Assembly: GCA_964593065.1 (NCBI GenBank)
Contig: CAZQGO010000001.1
Coordinates: forward strand, 62,001-126,000
DNA: 64,000 nt
Source of the DNA: CAZQGO01 sp964593065
GTDB lineage: Bacteria; Oederibacteriota; JAAXVQ01
Reading direction: 5' to 3'
Under the pieces are notes generated by a model. That model made no database searches. It was not told where the DNA came from and saw nothing but the letters and a program-made list of their open reading frames with translations. Of this stretch, positions 1 through 9,547 are shown in pieces. Every line of letters begins with the position of its first letter. The first letter of the stretch is position 1. Position numbers and translations under genes: made by a program.

Positions 1-431
1 CCCGGCTGAGCCTGATCGTGACCGGGGCCTATCTGGCCCCGGGATTCAATCCCCTGACCGGTTTCTACAATGTCACCGGGGAGGAAAACGGCCAGGTGCG
101 GATTCATTTCCCCTGGCAGCTCCGGGAGCTCGGCTTGCGGATCCGGCCTTCCCTGGGCTGGAAGCAGCAATACGCTGAAAATTTTCTGGTGCCCTCCCTG
201 GAGTTCAACTGGCTCTGGACCGAGGCCGACCTGCGGCTGCGGGTCTACGAATACGCCGAGCAGCCGGCCGCTCGCTGGGGGGCGGAGGATCATTGGGAAT
301 ATACCGGGGCCAGCCTGACTTGGCAGGCGCTGACTTCGATCTTTGTTACCAGCCGCTGGGAAAAGATTTATAATGGCTTTACGCATTCCAAAAGCGTACA
401 GTTGACCGGCGAGGTGCGGGTGAAATACTAA
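1..431 (+). CDS. Outer-membrane beta-barrel-like protein, 3' end only
   Basis: The frame is open to the left edge (first full codon at position 3), so only the last 142 codons are present. The visible part has alternating hydrophobic and polar residues, many Trp/Tyr/Phe, and ends in VRVKY, a terminal aromatic residue after a beta-strand, as expected for a protein inserted by the Bam machinery. I do not recognise the family; a porin-like or transport-associated barrel is an inference from composition. apbE follows 62 bases after its stop, so the two may be co-transcribed, but nothing upstream is visible. Confidence 0.5.
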   Translation, partial: RLSLIVTGAYLAPGFNPLTGFYNVTGEENGQVRIHFPWQLRELGLRIRPSLGWKQQYAENFLVPSLEFNWLWTEADLRLRVYEYAEQPAARWGAEDHWEYTGASLTWQALTSIFVTSRWEKIYNGFTHSKSVQLTGEVRVKY

Positions 432-493
432 TGGACGGAAGAACGGCGGGAAGCGGGCGGGAATCGCGCACTTCCGCCGCACGAGGAGGACGC

Positions 494-1504
494 ATGCAGG
501 CCTGGGGATATCCACTGCTGGCGCTGGCCGGTGGACTCTGGCTGGCCGCCGGCGCGCACGCGGCCGGGCCGGTCGAGCTGGAGCGCGCGGAAAACAAAAT
601 GGGCACGCTGGTGACGATCACGGTCTGGGCCCAGGACCGGACCGCGTGCGCCCAAGCCCTGGACGCCGGCTTCGCCGAGGTGACGCGCATCGAGCGGAAA
701 TTCTCGGTCTACCGGCAGGGCAGCGCGGTCAGCGAGATCAACCAATACGCCAGCCGGCGGCCGGTCGCGGTCGACGACGAGGTCATCCGGCTCCTGCAAT
801 GGGCGCGCCGCATTTCCGAGGCGACCGACGGTGCTTTCGACATCACGGTGGGAGCCTACACCTGGGAATATGGTTTCGGCCAGGCCACGCAGCATGTCCC
901 GCCCTTTCCGCGCCTCGAGCAGCTCAAACGCGTGGTCAACTACCGTTATGTGGTGGTCATCCCGGAAGACCGGACCGTGCTGCTCAAGCGCGACGGAGTG
1001 CAAATCGACCTGGGCGGCATCGCCAAGAGCTATGCCTTGAATCGCGTGCGCGCCGTGCTGCGGGCGTCGGGCGTCCAGGCCGCGCTGGTCAACGCCGGCG
1101 GCGACGTGACCGTCATCGGTTCCAAGCCGGGAGGCGGGCCGTGGCTCGTGGGTGTCAGGCATCCCAGGAATCCGGGCCACCTCTTGACGGTGATTCCCAT
1201 CCGGGCGGGCAAGGTGCTCAGCTCCGGCGATTACGAGCGCTTTTTCCTGCACGAGGGAAAACGCTACTCCCACATCCTGGATCCCCGGAGCGGGCAGCCC
1301 GTGAGTTTCAGCATGGCGGCCACCCTGTTCCTTCCCGAGCGGCCCAAGCTCGACCTGCCCTCCGTGGCGCTGATGTTGCTGCCGCCGGAGAAAGCGCTTC
1401 GCCTGGTGGAGTCCATTCCCGGCGCGGACTGCCTCATCGTGGATGCGGGTGGCAAGATCTGGCTCACGCCACGCTGGCAAAAAAAACTGAAAATCACCTG
1501 GTAG
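494..1504 (+). CDS. apbE: FAD:protein FMN transferase (ApbE)
   Basis: ApbE proteins use FAD and a divalent metal to attach FMN covalently to a Thr or Ser of exported flavoproteins such as Rnf/Nqr subunits. The family signatures are in order: GTLVTITV near residue 37, DGAFDITVG near 112, IDLGGIAKSYA from about 171, NAGGDV near 200 and SHILDPRSG near 260. The 337-residue length is typical. Residues 1-23 form a signal peptide without a lipobox cysteine, placing the enzyme in the periplasm. I chose the ATG at 494 because an AGGAGG lies 5 bases upstream and it starts the signal peptide directly; an earlier in-frame ATG at 431 would add a charged, unlikely leader. No Rnf or Nqr genes are in the window, so the target flavoprotein is unknown. 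Confidence 0.92.
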   Translation: MQAWGYPLLALAGGLWLAAGAHAAGPVELERAENKMGTLVTITVWAQDRTACAQALDAGFAEVTRIERKFSVYRQGSAVSEINQYASRRPVAVDDEVIRLLQWARRISEATDGAFDITVGAYTWEYGFGQATQHVPPFPRLEQLKRVVNYRYVVVIPEDRTVLLKRDGVQIDLGGIAKSYALNRVRAVLRASGVQAALVNAGGDVTVIGSKPGGGPWLVGVRHPRNPGHLLTVIPIRAGKVLSSGDYERFFLHEGKRYSHILDPRSGQPVSFSMAATLFLPERPKLDLPSVALMLLPPEKALRLVESIPGADCLIVDAGGKIWLTPRWQKKLKITW

Positions 1505-1538
1505 GGAATGACCCCGATAAAATGCCGGCGCCGCCTTA

Positions 1539-1567
1539 TTGACCCGCCGCGCACTTTTCGTTATAAT
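1539..1567 (+). promoter_or_regulatory. Sigma-70-type promoter of the first purine unit
   Basis: TTGACC at 1539-1544 and TATAAT at 1562-1567 are separated by 17 bases. Transcription would start near 1574, leaving a leader of only about 32 bases before purB at 1606. There is no room for a purine riboswitch in that leader. Confidence 0.75.
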
Positions 1568-1605
1568 ACGAACTCTTTTTCACCCCTGACCGAGGTTTGG
1601 AAACC

Positions 1606-2901
1606 ATGATTGAACGCTACACTTCCGCAGGCATGCGCCGGATCTGGTCGGAACCGCACAAGCTGGAAACCTGGCTGCAGGTCGAGCTGGCCGCGGCCGA
1701 GGCGCAAGCGGCCTTGGGGCTCATCCCCAAGGCGGCCTACCGCCACCTGCGGGACAAGGCGCGCGTGAACCTCAAGCGCGCGGCGGCCATCGAGCGGAAG
1801 ACCCAGCACGATGTCATCGCCTTCGTCTCCGCGACGGCGGAAAAGCTCGGGCCGGCCGGACGCTATCTCCATTACGGCCTGACTTCCTCGGACGTGGTCG
1901 ATACCGCCCTGGCTTTGCGCCTGCAGGAGGCCTCCGATCTCATTGAGGCCCAGTTGCGCCGCCTGGAGCGGGGCTTGAAACGCCAGGCGCTGCGCTACCG
2001 CCGGACCGTCATGATCGGGCGTTCCCACGGCGTGCATGCGGAACCGATCACGCTGGGGCTGAAACTGGCGGTGTTTTACTCCCAGGTCCGGCGGCAGCTC
2101 GAACGCTTCCGCCGCGCCCGCCGTTCCGTGGCGGTCGGCATGCTCTCGGGTGCGGTGGGCACCTACGCCCACCAGGACCCCAAGGTCGAAGCCCGCGTCT
2201 GCCGCCGTCTGAACCTGGCGCCCGAGCTGCCGTCCACCCAGATCATATCCCGCGACCGGCACGCGGAATACGTGTGCGCCCTGGCCCAATTGTCCGGCAC
2301 CCTGGAAAACATCGCCGTGGAAATCCGCCATCTCCACCGGACGGAAGTCCGCGAAGTGGAGGAGTTTTTCGCCCGCGGGCAGAAAGGCTCCTCGGCCATG
2401 CCGCACAAGCGCAATCCGATCGTGTGCGAGCGCATCAGCGGCTTGGCGCGGCTGGTCCGGGGATACGCCGTGGCCGCGCTGGAAAACATGGCGCTGTGGC
2501 ATGAACGCGACATCTCCCATTCCTCGGTGGAGAGGATGATCCTGCCCGACGCCACGGCCACGGTGGAGTACCAGTTGACCAAGCTGGCCGAGGTGATCGA
2601 AAACCTGGTCGTGTACCCGGAAAACATGCGCCGCAACCTGAACTTGACGCACGGGCTGATCCATTCCCAGCAATTGCTCCTGCGCCTGGTCCAACAAGGC
2701 CTGCCGCGGGACCGGGCGTACCGCAAGGTCCAGACGCTGGCCCTGCGGGCCTGGGAGCGTGGGGAGGATTTCCGGAAACTGGTGGAGCGGGATCCGGAAT
2801 TGCGGGCGCGGCTGACTCCGCAGGATATCCGGCGCAGTTTTGACGTGAACTATCATCTCAAACAGATCGACGGCATTTTTCGCCGGCTGCGGCTGCGGTA
2901 G
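1606..2901 (+). CDS. purB: Adenylosuccinate lyase
   Basis: PurB acts twice in purine synthesis, releasing fumarate from SAICAR and from adenylosuccinate. The 431-residue protein carries TSSDVVDTA, RSHGVHAEP and the fumarase-superfamily signature SSAMPHKRNP (about residue 262), whose loop closes the active site. The ATG at 1606 gives the N-terminus MIERYTSAGMR, matching the family; a TTG nine bases upstream is in frame but gives no better alignment. It is first in a unit continued by purS 32 bases downstream, behind its own promoter. The N-terminus and length resemble the Bacillus-type enzyme rather than the longer E. coli type. Confidence 0.96.
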   Translation: MIERYTSAGMRRIWSEPHKLETWLQVELAAAEAQAALGLIPKAAYRHLRDKARVNLKRAAAIERKTQHDVIAFVSATAEKLGPAGRYLHYGLTSSDVVDTALALRLQEASDLIEAQLRRLERGLKRQALRYRRTVMIGRSHGVHAEPITLGLKLAVFYSQVRRQLERFRRARRSVAVGMLSGAVGTYAHQDPKVEARVCRRLNLAPELPSTQIISRDRHAEYVCALAQLSGTLENIAVEIRHLHRTEVREVEEFFARGQKGSSAMPHKRNPIVCERISGLARLVRGYAVAALENMALWHERDISHSSVERMILPDATATVEYQLTKLAEVIENLVVYPENMRRNLNLTHGLIHSQQLLLRLVQQGLPRDRAYRKVQTLALRAWERGEDFRKLVERDPELRARLTPQDIRRSFDVNYHLKQIDGIFRRLRLR

Positions 2902-2933
2902 ACGCCCGCAGCCCCGCGGCGAAGGGAGAAACG

Positions 2934-3212
2934 ATGGCTTCCGGGGATTGGCAGGTGGAGGTTTTCATCACGTTGAAACCCAGCGTGCTCGACCCGCAGG
3001 GCAGCACGGTCCGGACCGCACTCCATTCCATGGGGTACCGGGCCCTGCGCGACGCGCGCCTGGGGAAATACCTCACCCTGCGCTTTGCCGGCGCGCTCTC
3101 GCGGGCGGCGGTACAGCGGCAGGTCCGGCAGATGTGCGACAAATTGCTGGCCAATCCCGTGATTGAACGCTACCGCTTCCGCATCGGGGCCAAGGAGCGG
3201 ACGGGCCGGTGA
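2934..3212 (+). CDS. purS: FGAM synthase subunit PurS
   Basis: PurS is the small non-catalytic subunit that joins PurQ and PurL in the three-part formylglycinamidine ribonucleotide synthase. The 92-residue sequence has the expected VEVFITLKPSVLDPQG start and a core of one compact alpha/beta fold with the conserved VLDPQG turn. The ATG at 2934 follows a GGGAGA Shine-Dalgarno. Its TGA overlaps the GTG of purQ (GTGA), implying translational coupling. A separate purS agrees with the small PurL encoded further down. Confidence 0.93.
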   Translation: MASGDWQVEVFITLKPSVLDPQGSTVRTALHSMGYRALRDARLGKYLTLRFAGALSRAAVQRQVRQMCDKLLANPVIERYRFRIGAKERTGR

Positions 3213-3910
3213 AATTCGGCATCGTCGTTTTTCCGGGCAGCAACTGCGACCACGATTGCTATCACGTGGTCCGGAACGTGCTCAGGCAGCCGGCGCAGTT
3301 CATCTGGCACGGCGAAAGCCGGCCGCCGGCCCTGGACTGTTTCATCCTGCCGGGAGGGTTTTCCTACGGCGATTACCTGCGCACCGGAGCCGTGGCCCGT
3401 TTTTCACCCGTCCTGCGGGCGGTCCGACGCCATGCGGCGCGGGGCGGGGCGGTCATCGGCATCTGCAACGGTTTCCAGATCCTGCTCGAGGCCGGCCTCC
3501 TGCCCGGCGCCATGCTCCGCAACCGCGACCTGACCTTCATCTGCAAATACGTGCACCTGCGCGTGGAATCCCAACGCACGCCGTTTACCCGCCAGCTGCG
3601 GGTCGGCAGCGTGCTCCAGGTTCCGATCGCGCACGGGGAGGGAAATTATTATTGCGACCCTCAAACTCTCGCCCACCTGCGGCGGCGGCGACGCATCGTT
3701 TTCCGTTATAGCAGCGAGTCGGGAGAAGTCTCGGAAGCCGCCAACCCCAACGGATCCCTCGACCATATTGCCGGCATCTGCAACGAGCGCGGCAACGTTC
3801 TCGGCATGATGCCCCATCCCGAGCGATGCATGGAGCCGGACATGGGCAGCAGCGACGGCCAGGGATTGTTTCTCTCCTTGCTCCATGAAAAATATCTCGA
3901 ACGCGCCTAA
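3209..3910 (+). CDS. purQ: FGAM synthase glutaminase subunit PurQ
   Basis: PurQ hydrolyses glutamine and hands ammonia to PurL. The 233-residue protein is a class I glutamine amidotransferase: FPGSNCD at the N-terminus, the nucleophile Cys in GICNGFQIL, and the His/Glu pair in PHPERCMEP near the C-terminus. It begins with GTG overlapping the purS stop. Its last 26 bases overlap the start of the following membrane glycosyltransferase gene in another frame. Confidence 0.95.
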   Translation: MKFGIVVFPGSNCDHDCYHVVRNVLRQPAQFIWHGESRPPALDCFILPGGFSYGDYLRTGAVARFSPVLRAVRRHAARGGAVIGICNGFQILLEAGLLPGAMLRNRDLTFICKYVHLRVESQRTPFTRQLRVGSVLQVPIAHGEGNYYCDPQTLAHLRRRRRIVFRYSSESGEVSEAANPNGSLDHIAGICNERGNVLGMMPHPERCMEPDMGSSDGQGLFLSLLHEKYLERA

Positions 3911-6428
3911 GCGGGCCGGCCTTCCGGGCCGCGGGCCCGCCCTGCTCCCGGGCGGACTGGCCCTGGGCCTGCTGTGTGCCTGGACCCTCCTGCTCGCCTG
4001 GCAGACCGCGGACCATTTCCCCCTTCGGTCCCAGGCCTTGCAACAACTTTTCAACCTCAGCCGTTTCGGGCCGTGGCAACCCCGGTTGTTCTGGCTGCAT
4101 TGGGCCTGGTTCCTGGGACGCCTGTTGTTGCTGGCCGCGTGGCTGGGAGCGGCGTACGGACTGGGCCAGTTTCTGTTAAGCAGGCTGTTTTCTAGACCCC
4201 AGGCCAAGCTGGAGGAGCTGCTGGAAAGCCTGGGATTGGGCTTCGCGGCGCTGAGCCTGCTGCTTTTCGGCCTGGGCGCCGTCGGAGCCTTGCAGGCGGG
4301 AATTTTTCGCTGGATATTTTTTCCCCTGGCGGCGGCCGGCGCCTGGACGGCCTGGCGCCGCCGCGAACGCCTGCGGCCCGGCCGCGGCTGGCTCTGGAAT
4401 TCCCCGCCCTGGCCCGACCGCCTGCTGCTGGTGTTGGTCCTGTCGGTCGGCGCCTTTGGGGTGATGAACGCCAGCGCCCCCGAGCTTTTTTACGATGCGC
4501 TGGTCTATCACCTGGGCGTGCCGTCGCAATGGCTGGCCTGGGGCGGACTGGTTCCCCTGCCGGCGAGCTATTTTTCCCACCTGCCCTTGAGTCTTGAACT
4601 CCTTTACACGGGCTGCCTGCTGCTGGCGGACGAGCGCCTTTGCCGCCTGCTCCATGTCCTCTTGGGCTCCTTGTCCGCCCTGACCCTGTTTGCCGTCGGA
4701 CGCCGCTGGCTGGGCCGCCGGCCGGCCTTCTGGGCGGCCGGTATTTTTTACACCATTCCCTTGTTCGACCTGAACCTGGCCGAAGCGGGGGTGGACGCCG
4801 GGGCCACCTGGTTCGTGGTCTTAAGCCTCCTGCAGCTTTTGGCCTGGCGGGAGCAGCCTCGGCTGCCGAACCGCCGCCTGTGGCTGGCGGGAGTCTTCAC
4901 GGGCGCCGCCTTGGCGGCCAAATACAATTCCGCCTTCCTGCTGGCGCCGGCCGCGCTGGTCGTGGCGTTGGAGGCGCTGCGTCGTGGACCCGGCCTGAAA
5001 CGCTGGTTTGTCCAGGTGAGCCTGTTCGCCGCCGGCGCCCTGCTGTTGCTGCTGCCGTGGTGGACGAAAAATACGCTTGAAACCGGCAATCCGGTTTATC
5101 CCTTCCTCTACCGCGTCTTTCCCAGCCGTTCCTTGAACGTCGAGAAGATCCAGCAGCAAATGGGTGAATTCAGGGAATATCACCGGCGCACCTTCGCGCA
5201 ATTCCTGCGCCAGCCCTGGGATCTGACTTTTATGCTGGCCACCAACAATTCTTATGTCGGCACGGTATTTCTGTTCCTCTTGCCGGGCTTCCTGCTGCTG
5301 GCTTGGACCTGGCGCCGCGGCCCGCCCGTGGTCCGGACCCTGCTGTTGTGCGCGGGCCTGGCAGCCCTGGTCTGGACCAGCCAGACCCGGATCGCCCGCT
5401 ACTTTTTGCCGGTTTTTCCGGTCTTGGCGCTCTTGGCGGGCTGGGTGTTGGAACGCTGGGAGAAATGGCTGCGCGTACTGGGCGGGGTGGCCCGCTGGGC
5501 GGTGGTCGGTTTCATCGCCTGGGGCGGCCTGCAAACCGCGGCCATCGCCCAGTCCTCCTGGGACCCCATGGGCACGGCCCTGGGCCTGGAGGCCCCCGGC
5601 GCCTACCTCGACCGGAAATTGATGAACAATTATCTGCCCATGGCCGAGCGCGGCGTCAATATCCTGCCCTCTTCCAGCCGGGTGCTGTTTTTCGGCGAGG
5701 CGCGCACCTATTATTTCCGCCGCCGCGTAACGGCTCCCACGGTGTTCGACACCCAGCCCCTGCTGGTGTGGCTTGAAGAAAAGCCCGGCGCCCGGGCGGT
5801 GTGGGAGGAAATGCGCCGCCAAGGCTACACCCACCTTTATCTCCACGCCCAGGAGGCCGTCCGCACCCGGGGCTACGAGCCCCATCGCTGGAGCGAAGCG
5901 GCGGTCGGGCGGCTGCAGGAATTGCTGGGCCGGTACCTCGAGCGCCGGGCCGTGCTGGGAGAACAGGCTTTATACCAGGTGCGGCCGGCGCCCGATTTGA
6001 CGCTGCCCGTCAAAACCGGACGGCCGTTGTACACCTTCGACCGCGAGGTGGTCGCCAAGGTGGTCCGGCATCACGACCAGGCTGTGTCCGATTGGACGCA
6101 GGGCCGGTGGGCGGACGTCCAGGCGCAGATCCAGCGCATCGAGCAGCTGGCCCCGGGCTGGGAGTGGCCTTATGTCATATTGGGAAAGATGGAGGCCCGG
6201 CAGCAACGATACGCCGAGGCCCTGCGCGCCTTGCAGACCGCGGACCGCCTGGCCTGGCTCGATCTGGATACGTACACGCTGATGGGGTTATGCGCCTTGG
6301 CGCTGGGGAACGAAACCGAAGGCCGGGCGTATCTGCACTTCGTGCTGGCCCGGGATCCGAACCACGCCCTGGCCCGCGCCACGCTGGCGCAACTGGAAAA
6401 TTCGCGCGCCGTTCCGGTCTCGCCTTGA
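3885..6428 (+). CDS. Multi-pass GT-C glycosyltransferase with C-terminal TPR
   Basis: This 847-residue protein resembles the ArnT/PMT (GT39-type) family, which moves a sugar from a polyprenyl-phosphate donor to a lipid or protein on the outer side of the inner membrane. About ten or more hydrophobic segments fill residues 20-560; an acidic residue in FYDALVYH (about 204) sits in the first external loop where the family has its catalytic Asp. Residues about 740-840 form TPR-like helices outside the membrane part, which is not standard for ArnT. The gene starts inside purQ and is followed by a GT2 gene of the polyprenyl-phosphate-sugar synthase type, so the pair probably makes a donor and uses it. 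Its position between purQ and purL is odd. Acceptor unknown. Confidence 0.75.
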   Translation: MKNISNAPKRAGLPGRGPALLPGGLALGLLCAWTLLLAWQTADHFPLRSQALQQLFNLSRFGPWQPRLFWLHWAWFLGRLLLLAAWLGAAYGLGQFLLSRLFSRPQAKLEELLESLGLGFAALSLLLFGLGAVGALQAGIFRWIFFPLAAAGAWTAWRRRERLRPGRGWLWNSPPWPDRLLLVLVLSVGAFGVMNASAPELFYDALVYHLGVPSQWLAWGGLVPLPASYFSHLPLSLELLYTGCLLLADERLCRLLHVLLGSLSALTLFAVGRRWLGRRPAFWAAGIFYTIPLFDLNLAEAGVDAGATWFVVLSLLQLLAWREQPRLPNRRLWLAGVFTGAALAAKYNSAFLLAPAALVVALEALRRGPGLKRWFVQVSLFAAGALLLLLPWWTKNTLETGNPVYPFLYRVFPSRSLNVEKIQQQMGEFREYHRRTFAQFLRQPWDLTFMLATNNSYVGTVFLFLLPGFLLLAWTWRRGPPVVRTLLLCAGLAALVWTSQTRIARYFLPVFPVLALLAGWVLERWEKWLRVLGGVARWAVVGFIAWGGLQTAAIAQSSWDPMGTALGLEAPGAYLDRKLMNNYLPMAERGVNILPSSSRVLFFGEARTYYFRRRVTAPTVFDTQPLLVWLEEKPGARAVWEEMRRQGYTHLYLHAQEAVRTRGYEPHRWSEAAVGRLQELLGRYLERRAVLGEQALYQVRPAPDLTLPVKTGRPLYTFDREVVAKVVRHHDQAVSDWTQGRWADVQAQIQRIEQLAPGWEWPYVILGKMEARQQRYAEALRALQTADRLAWLDLDTYTLMGLCALALGNETEGRAYLHFVLARDPNHALARATLAQLENSRAVPVSP

Positions 6429-6457
6429 CCATCGGGCGGTGACGAGAGGAGGAGCCT

Positions 6458-7159
6458 GTGACAGTCACGGTCGTGATTCCCGCCCGGAATGAACAGGACA
6501 CCATCCGTGAAATTCTGACCCGCGTCCGCCTGCAGCTCGAGGCGTTTTCCGGAGAAATCATCGTCGTGGATGACGCCTCCCGCGACGCCACGGCGGAATT
6601 GGCCCAAAAAGAGCCCGGGGTGACGGTCATCCAGCTGGCGCAGCCCAGCGGCAAGGGCGCGGCCGTGTCCGCCGGCCTGGCGGCGGCGCGGGGGGAGATT
6701 ATCCTCATCCAGGACGCGGACTTGGAATACGACCCGATCGACTATCCCCACTTGCTGCAGCCGCTGCTGGCGGGCAAGGCGGAAGCGGTGTACGGCTCCA
6801 GGATTCTTGGGGCCCGGGAGGGGCGGGCCATCGGCGTGTCCAGCTGGCGCTATTACTGGGGCGGCCGGTTTTTATCCTGGTTGACCACCCTGCTGTACGG
6901 TGCTAGAATAACCGACGTTTCGACCGGATATAAGGCGTTTTTGGCTTCCCGGCTCAAGAGCCTCGGGCTCCGCTGCCGGGGGTTTGAGTTTTGCCCTGAG
7001 GTGACGGCCAAGCTTTTGCGGCGTGGTGTCCGCATTCTGGAAGTCCCCATTTCCTACACTCCCCGTACCTTCACCGAAGGCAAAAAGATCCGTTGGCACG
7101 ACGGATTCCGCGCGATTTGGGTCCTGTTTCGGCACCGGCTGTCGCGGTTTCCGGAATGA
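6458..7159 (+). CDS. GT2 glycosyltransferase, polyprenyl-phosphate sugar synthase type
   Basis: The 233-residue protein has a GT-A fold: VVIPARNEQDTI at the N-terminus, VVDDASRD for nucleotide binding and QDADLEYDP containing the metal-binding Asp residues. Length and lack of membrane segments match dolichyl-phosphate mannose synthase-like enzymes, which load a sugar from GDP- or UDP-sugar onto polyprenyl phosphate. It starts with GTG after GAGGAGG, 29 bases after the GT-C gene, supporting a donor-making role for that enzyme. The sugar cannot be told from the sequence. Confidence 0.82.
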   Translation: MTVTVVIPARNEQDTIREILTRVRLQLEAFSGEIIVVDDASRDATAELAQKEPGVTVIQLAQPSGKGAAVSAGLAAARGEIILIQDADLEYDPIDYPHLLQPLLAGKAEAVYGSRILGAREGRAIGVSSWRYYWGGRFLSWLTTLLYGARITDVSTGYKAFLASRLKSLGLRCRGFEFCPEVTAKLLRRGVRILEVPISYTPRTFTEGKKIRWHDGFRAIWVLFRHRLSRFPE

Positions 7160-7204
7160 GGACGCCCCCGGAAATCCCGCACCGGTGCCGGAGAGGAAAG
7201 GGGC

Positions 7205-9547
7205 TTGTCTAATCCGAGATCCAGGATTGCGAGCGGCCCGGGCCGAGCGGCCGCGCCGGGACCGCGCCGGGCGGCAGCGCGGGCCGTGTCGCTGCCGGGG
7301 GACCCTCCCCTCACGCCGGAGCGGGTCCGCGAACACGGACTGACGAAGAAGGAGTACCGGACCCTGCAGGCGATTTTGGGCCGCCGGCCGACCTACACCG
7401 AGTTGGGGATTTTTTCGGTCATGTGGTCGGAGCACTGCTCCTACAAAAACTCCCGCCCGGTACTCCGGAATTTTCCCACCCGCGGGAAGGCGGTGCTCCA
7501 GGGCCCGGGCGAGAACGCGGGCGTGGTCGACATCGGAGACGGCCGCGCCGTGTGTTTCAAGGTGGAATCCCACAACCATCCCAGCGCGATCGAACCGTAC
7601 CAGGGCGCGGCCACCGGCGTGGGGGGCATCCTGCGCGATATTTTCACCATGGGGGCGCGCCCCGTCGCCTGCCTGGATTCGCTGCGCTTCGGCCGGCTGT
7701 CCCATCCGCCCGTGCGCCACCTCTTTACCGGCGTCGTGGCCGGCATCGCCGGCTACGGGAACTGCATCGGCGTCCCGACCGTCGGCGGCGAGGTCGCCTT
7801 CGACGATTCCTACCGCGAGAATTGCCTGGTCAATGTCATGGCCCTGGGCTTCCTGAAACACGAGCACCTGGTGCGCGGCCGGGCCGCGGGTTTGGGCAAC
7901 CGCGTCATCTACATCGGCGCCACCACCGGCCGGGACGGCATCCACGGCGCCACCTTCGCCTCCGAGGAGCTGTCGCCCGAGGCCGAGGAGAAGCGCAGCG
8001 CCGTGCAGGTCGCGGACCCGTTCATGGAAAAACTGCTGCTGGAAGCGACCCTGGAGCTGGTCCGGGGCGGGCACCTGGTCGGCATTCAGGACATGGGCGC
8101 CGCCGGCCTGACCTGTTCCACCAGCGAGATGGCCGCGCGGGGCGGAGTGGGCATTGAAATCGAACTGGACCGCGTGCCCCAGCGCGAGACCGGGATGAGC
8201 CCGTATGAAATCATGTTGTCCGAATCCCAGGAACGCATGCTGCTCGTCGCCCGGCGGGGCCACGAGCCGGCCGTGCACCGGATCCTGAAAAAGTGGGGCC
8301 TGCATTCCGCCGACATCGGGCGGGTCACCGGCGACAAGCTGCTGCGCGTGAAACAGCACGGCCGCCTGGTGGCGGCCATCCCCGTGGGCGCGCTGGCGGA
8401 CACGAAGTTTCCGGGATATCCGACCTACACCCGCCCGGCGCGGCGCCCGGCCTACCTGGACCGGACCGGGCGCATTCCCCGGCGGGCCCTGGCGCCGGTT
8501 CCGCCCGAGCGCGCCCTGCGAAAGCTGCTCGCCTCGCCGAACCTGTGCTCCAAGCGCTACGTATGGGAGCAGTATGATCACATGGTGCGCACCAATACCG
8601 TCCTGTTGCCCGGAGCCGGGGCGGCGGTGTTGCGCATCAAGCAGACTTCCAAAGCCGTGGCCGTGTCCCTGGACGGCAACGGCCGCTATACTTGGCTGGA
8701 TCCCCGCCTGGGGGGCCGGATTGCGGTCGCGGAAGCGGCCCGGAACGTCGCGGTCTGCGGCGCGCGTCCGCTGGGTCTGACCGACTGTTTGAACTTCGGC
8801 AACCCGATGGACCCGGAGGTCTTCTGGCAGTTCAAGCAGGCGGTGCTGGGCATGGCCGAGGCCTGTCGCGCGCTGGAAATACCCGTCACGGGCGGCAATG
8901 TGAGTTTTTACAACGAGAGCCCTTCCGGGGCCGTGGATCCCACGCCGGTGGTCGGGGTCGTGGGCCTGCTGAACGAGCAGGACCGCCTCGTCACCCCCTG
9001 GTTCAAGTCACCGGGAGACGTCATCGTGCTGCTGGGCGAAACCTTCGACGAGCTCGGCGGTTCGGCCTGGCTGTATGAGCTGAAAGGCGTCAAAGCCGGC
9101 CGGCCACCCGCCCTGCATCTGGAGCGGGAGCGAGCCTTACAGACCGTGCTGGCAGACGCAGCCGACCAGGGCTGGCTGCGTTCGGCCCAGGATTGCTCGG
9201 AAGGCGGCCTGGCGGTCGCGGCCGCGGAATGCACGTTTCTGGGCAGGACCGCCGGACAAGGTCTGGCGGGCGCCGAGCTCAATCTTTTCTCGGGCCTGGA
9301 GTCCACGAGCCTCCTGTTCTCCGAAAGCCAATCCCGGGTCCTGGTGAGCCTGGCGGCCGCGCATTTAGGGGAATTCAGCGAACTTTGCCGGCGCCGGCGG
9401 GTTCCATTCCAAGAGGTGGGGCGGGTCGGCGGAAATTTCTTGATGATTTTCCAAGCAGGGAAGCCCGTATTGTCGGAAAACGTGCAGTCCATTTATGCGG
9501 CCTGGAAAGGCGGTTTAAATCCCTATGTTCACGGCAAAAAACGATAA
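7205..9547 (+). CDS. purL: FGAM synthase catalytic subunit PurL (small type)
   Basis: PurL converts FGAR and ATP plus ammonia from PurQ to FGAM. The protein shows MWSEHCSYKNSRPVL, the KVESHNHPSAIEP glycine-rich ATP site, QDMGAAGLTCSTSEM and GGNVSFYNES, in a tandem PurM-like arrangement without the N-terminal PurS-like and C-terminal glutaminase domains of large PurL. I give the TTG at 7205, preceded by GAGAGGAAAGGGG; this adds about 27 Arg/Ala-rich residues absent from most homologues, and a GTG at 7286 is the main alternative. The gene overlaps purF by 23 bases. Confidence 0.93.
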   Translation: MSNPRSRIASGPGRAAAPGPRRAAARAVSLPGDPPLTPERVREHGLTKKEYRTLQAILGRRPTYTELGIFSVMWSEHCSYKNSRPVLRNFPTRGKAVLQGPGENAGVVDIGDGRAVCFKVESHNHPSAIEPYQGAATGVGGILRDIFTMGARPVACLDSLRFGRLSHPPVRHLFTGVVAGIAGYGNCIGVPTVGGEVAFDDSYRENCLVNVMALGFLKHEHLVRGRAAGLGNRVIYIGATTGRDGIHGATFASEELSPEAEEKRSAVQVADPFMEKLLLEATLELVRGGHLVGIQDMGAAGLTCSTSEMAARGGVGIEIELDRVPQRETGMSPYEIMLSESQERMLLVARRGHEPAVHRILKKWGLHSADIGRVTGDKLLRVKQHGRLVAAIPVGALADTKFPGYPTYTRPARRPAYLDRTGRIPRRALAPVPPERALRKLLASPNLCSKRYVWEQYDHMVRTNTVLLPGAGAAVLRIKQTSKAVAVSLDGNGRYTWLDPRLGGRIAVAEAARNVAVCGARPLGLTDCLNFGNPMDPEVFWQFKQAVLGMAEACRALEIPVTGGNVSFYNESPSGAVDPTPVVGVVGLLNEQDRLVTPWFKSPGDVIVLLGETFDELGGSAWLYELKGVKAGRPPALHLERERALQTVLADAADQGWLRSAQDCSEGGLAVAAAECTFLGRTAGQGLAGAELNLFSGLESTSLLFSESQSRVLVSLAAAHLGEFSELCRRRRVPFQEVGRVGGNFLMIFQAGKPVLSENVQSIYAAWKGGLNPYVHGKKR

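Noticed and set aside
1568..1605. Guanine/adenine or ZTP riboswitch ahead of purB
   Set aside because: Only about 32 bases lie between the predicted start and purB, too short for any of these aptamers.
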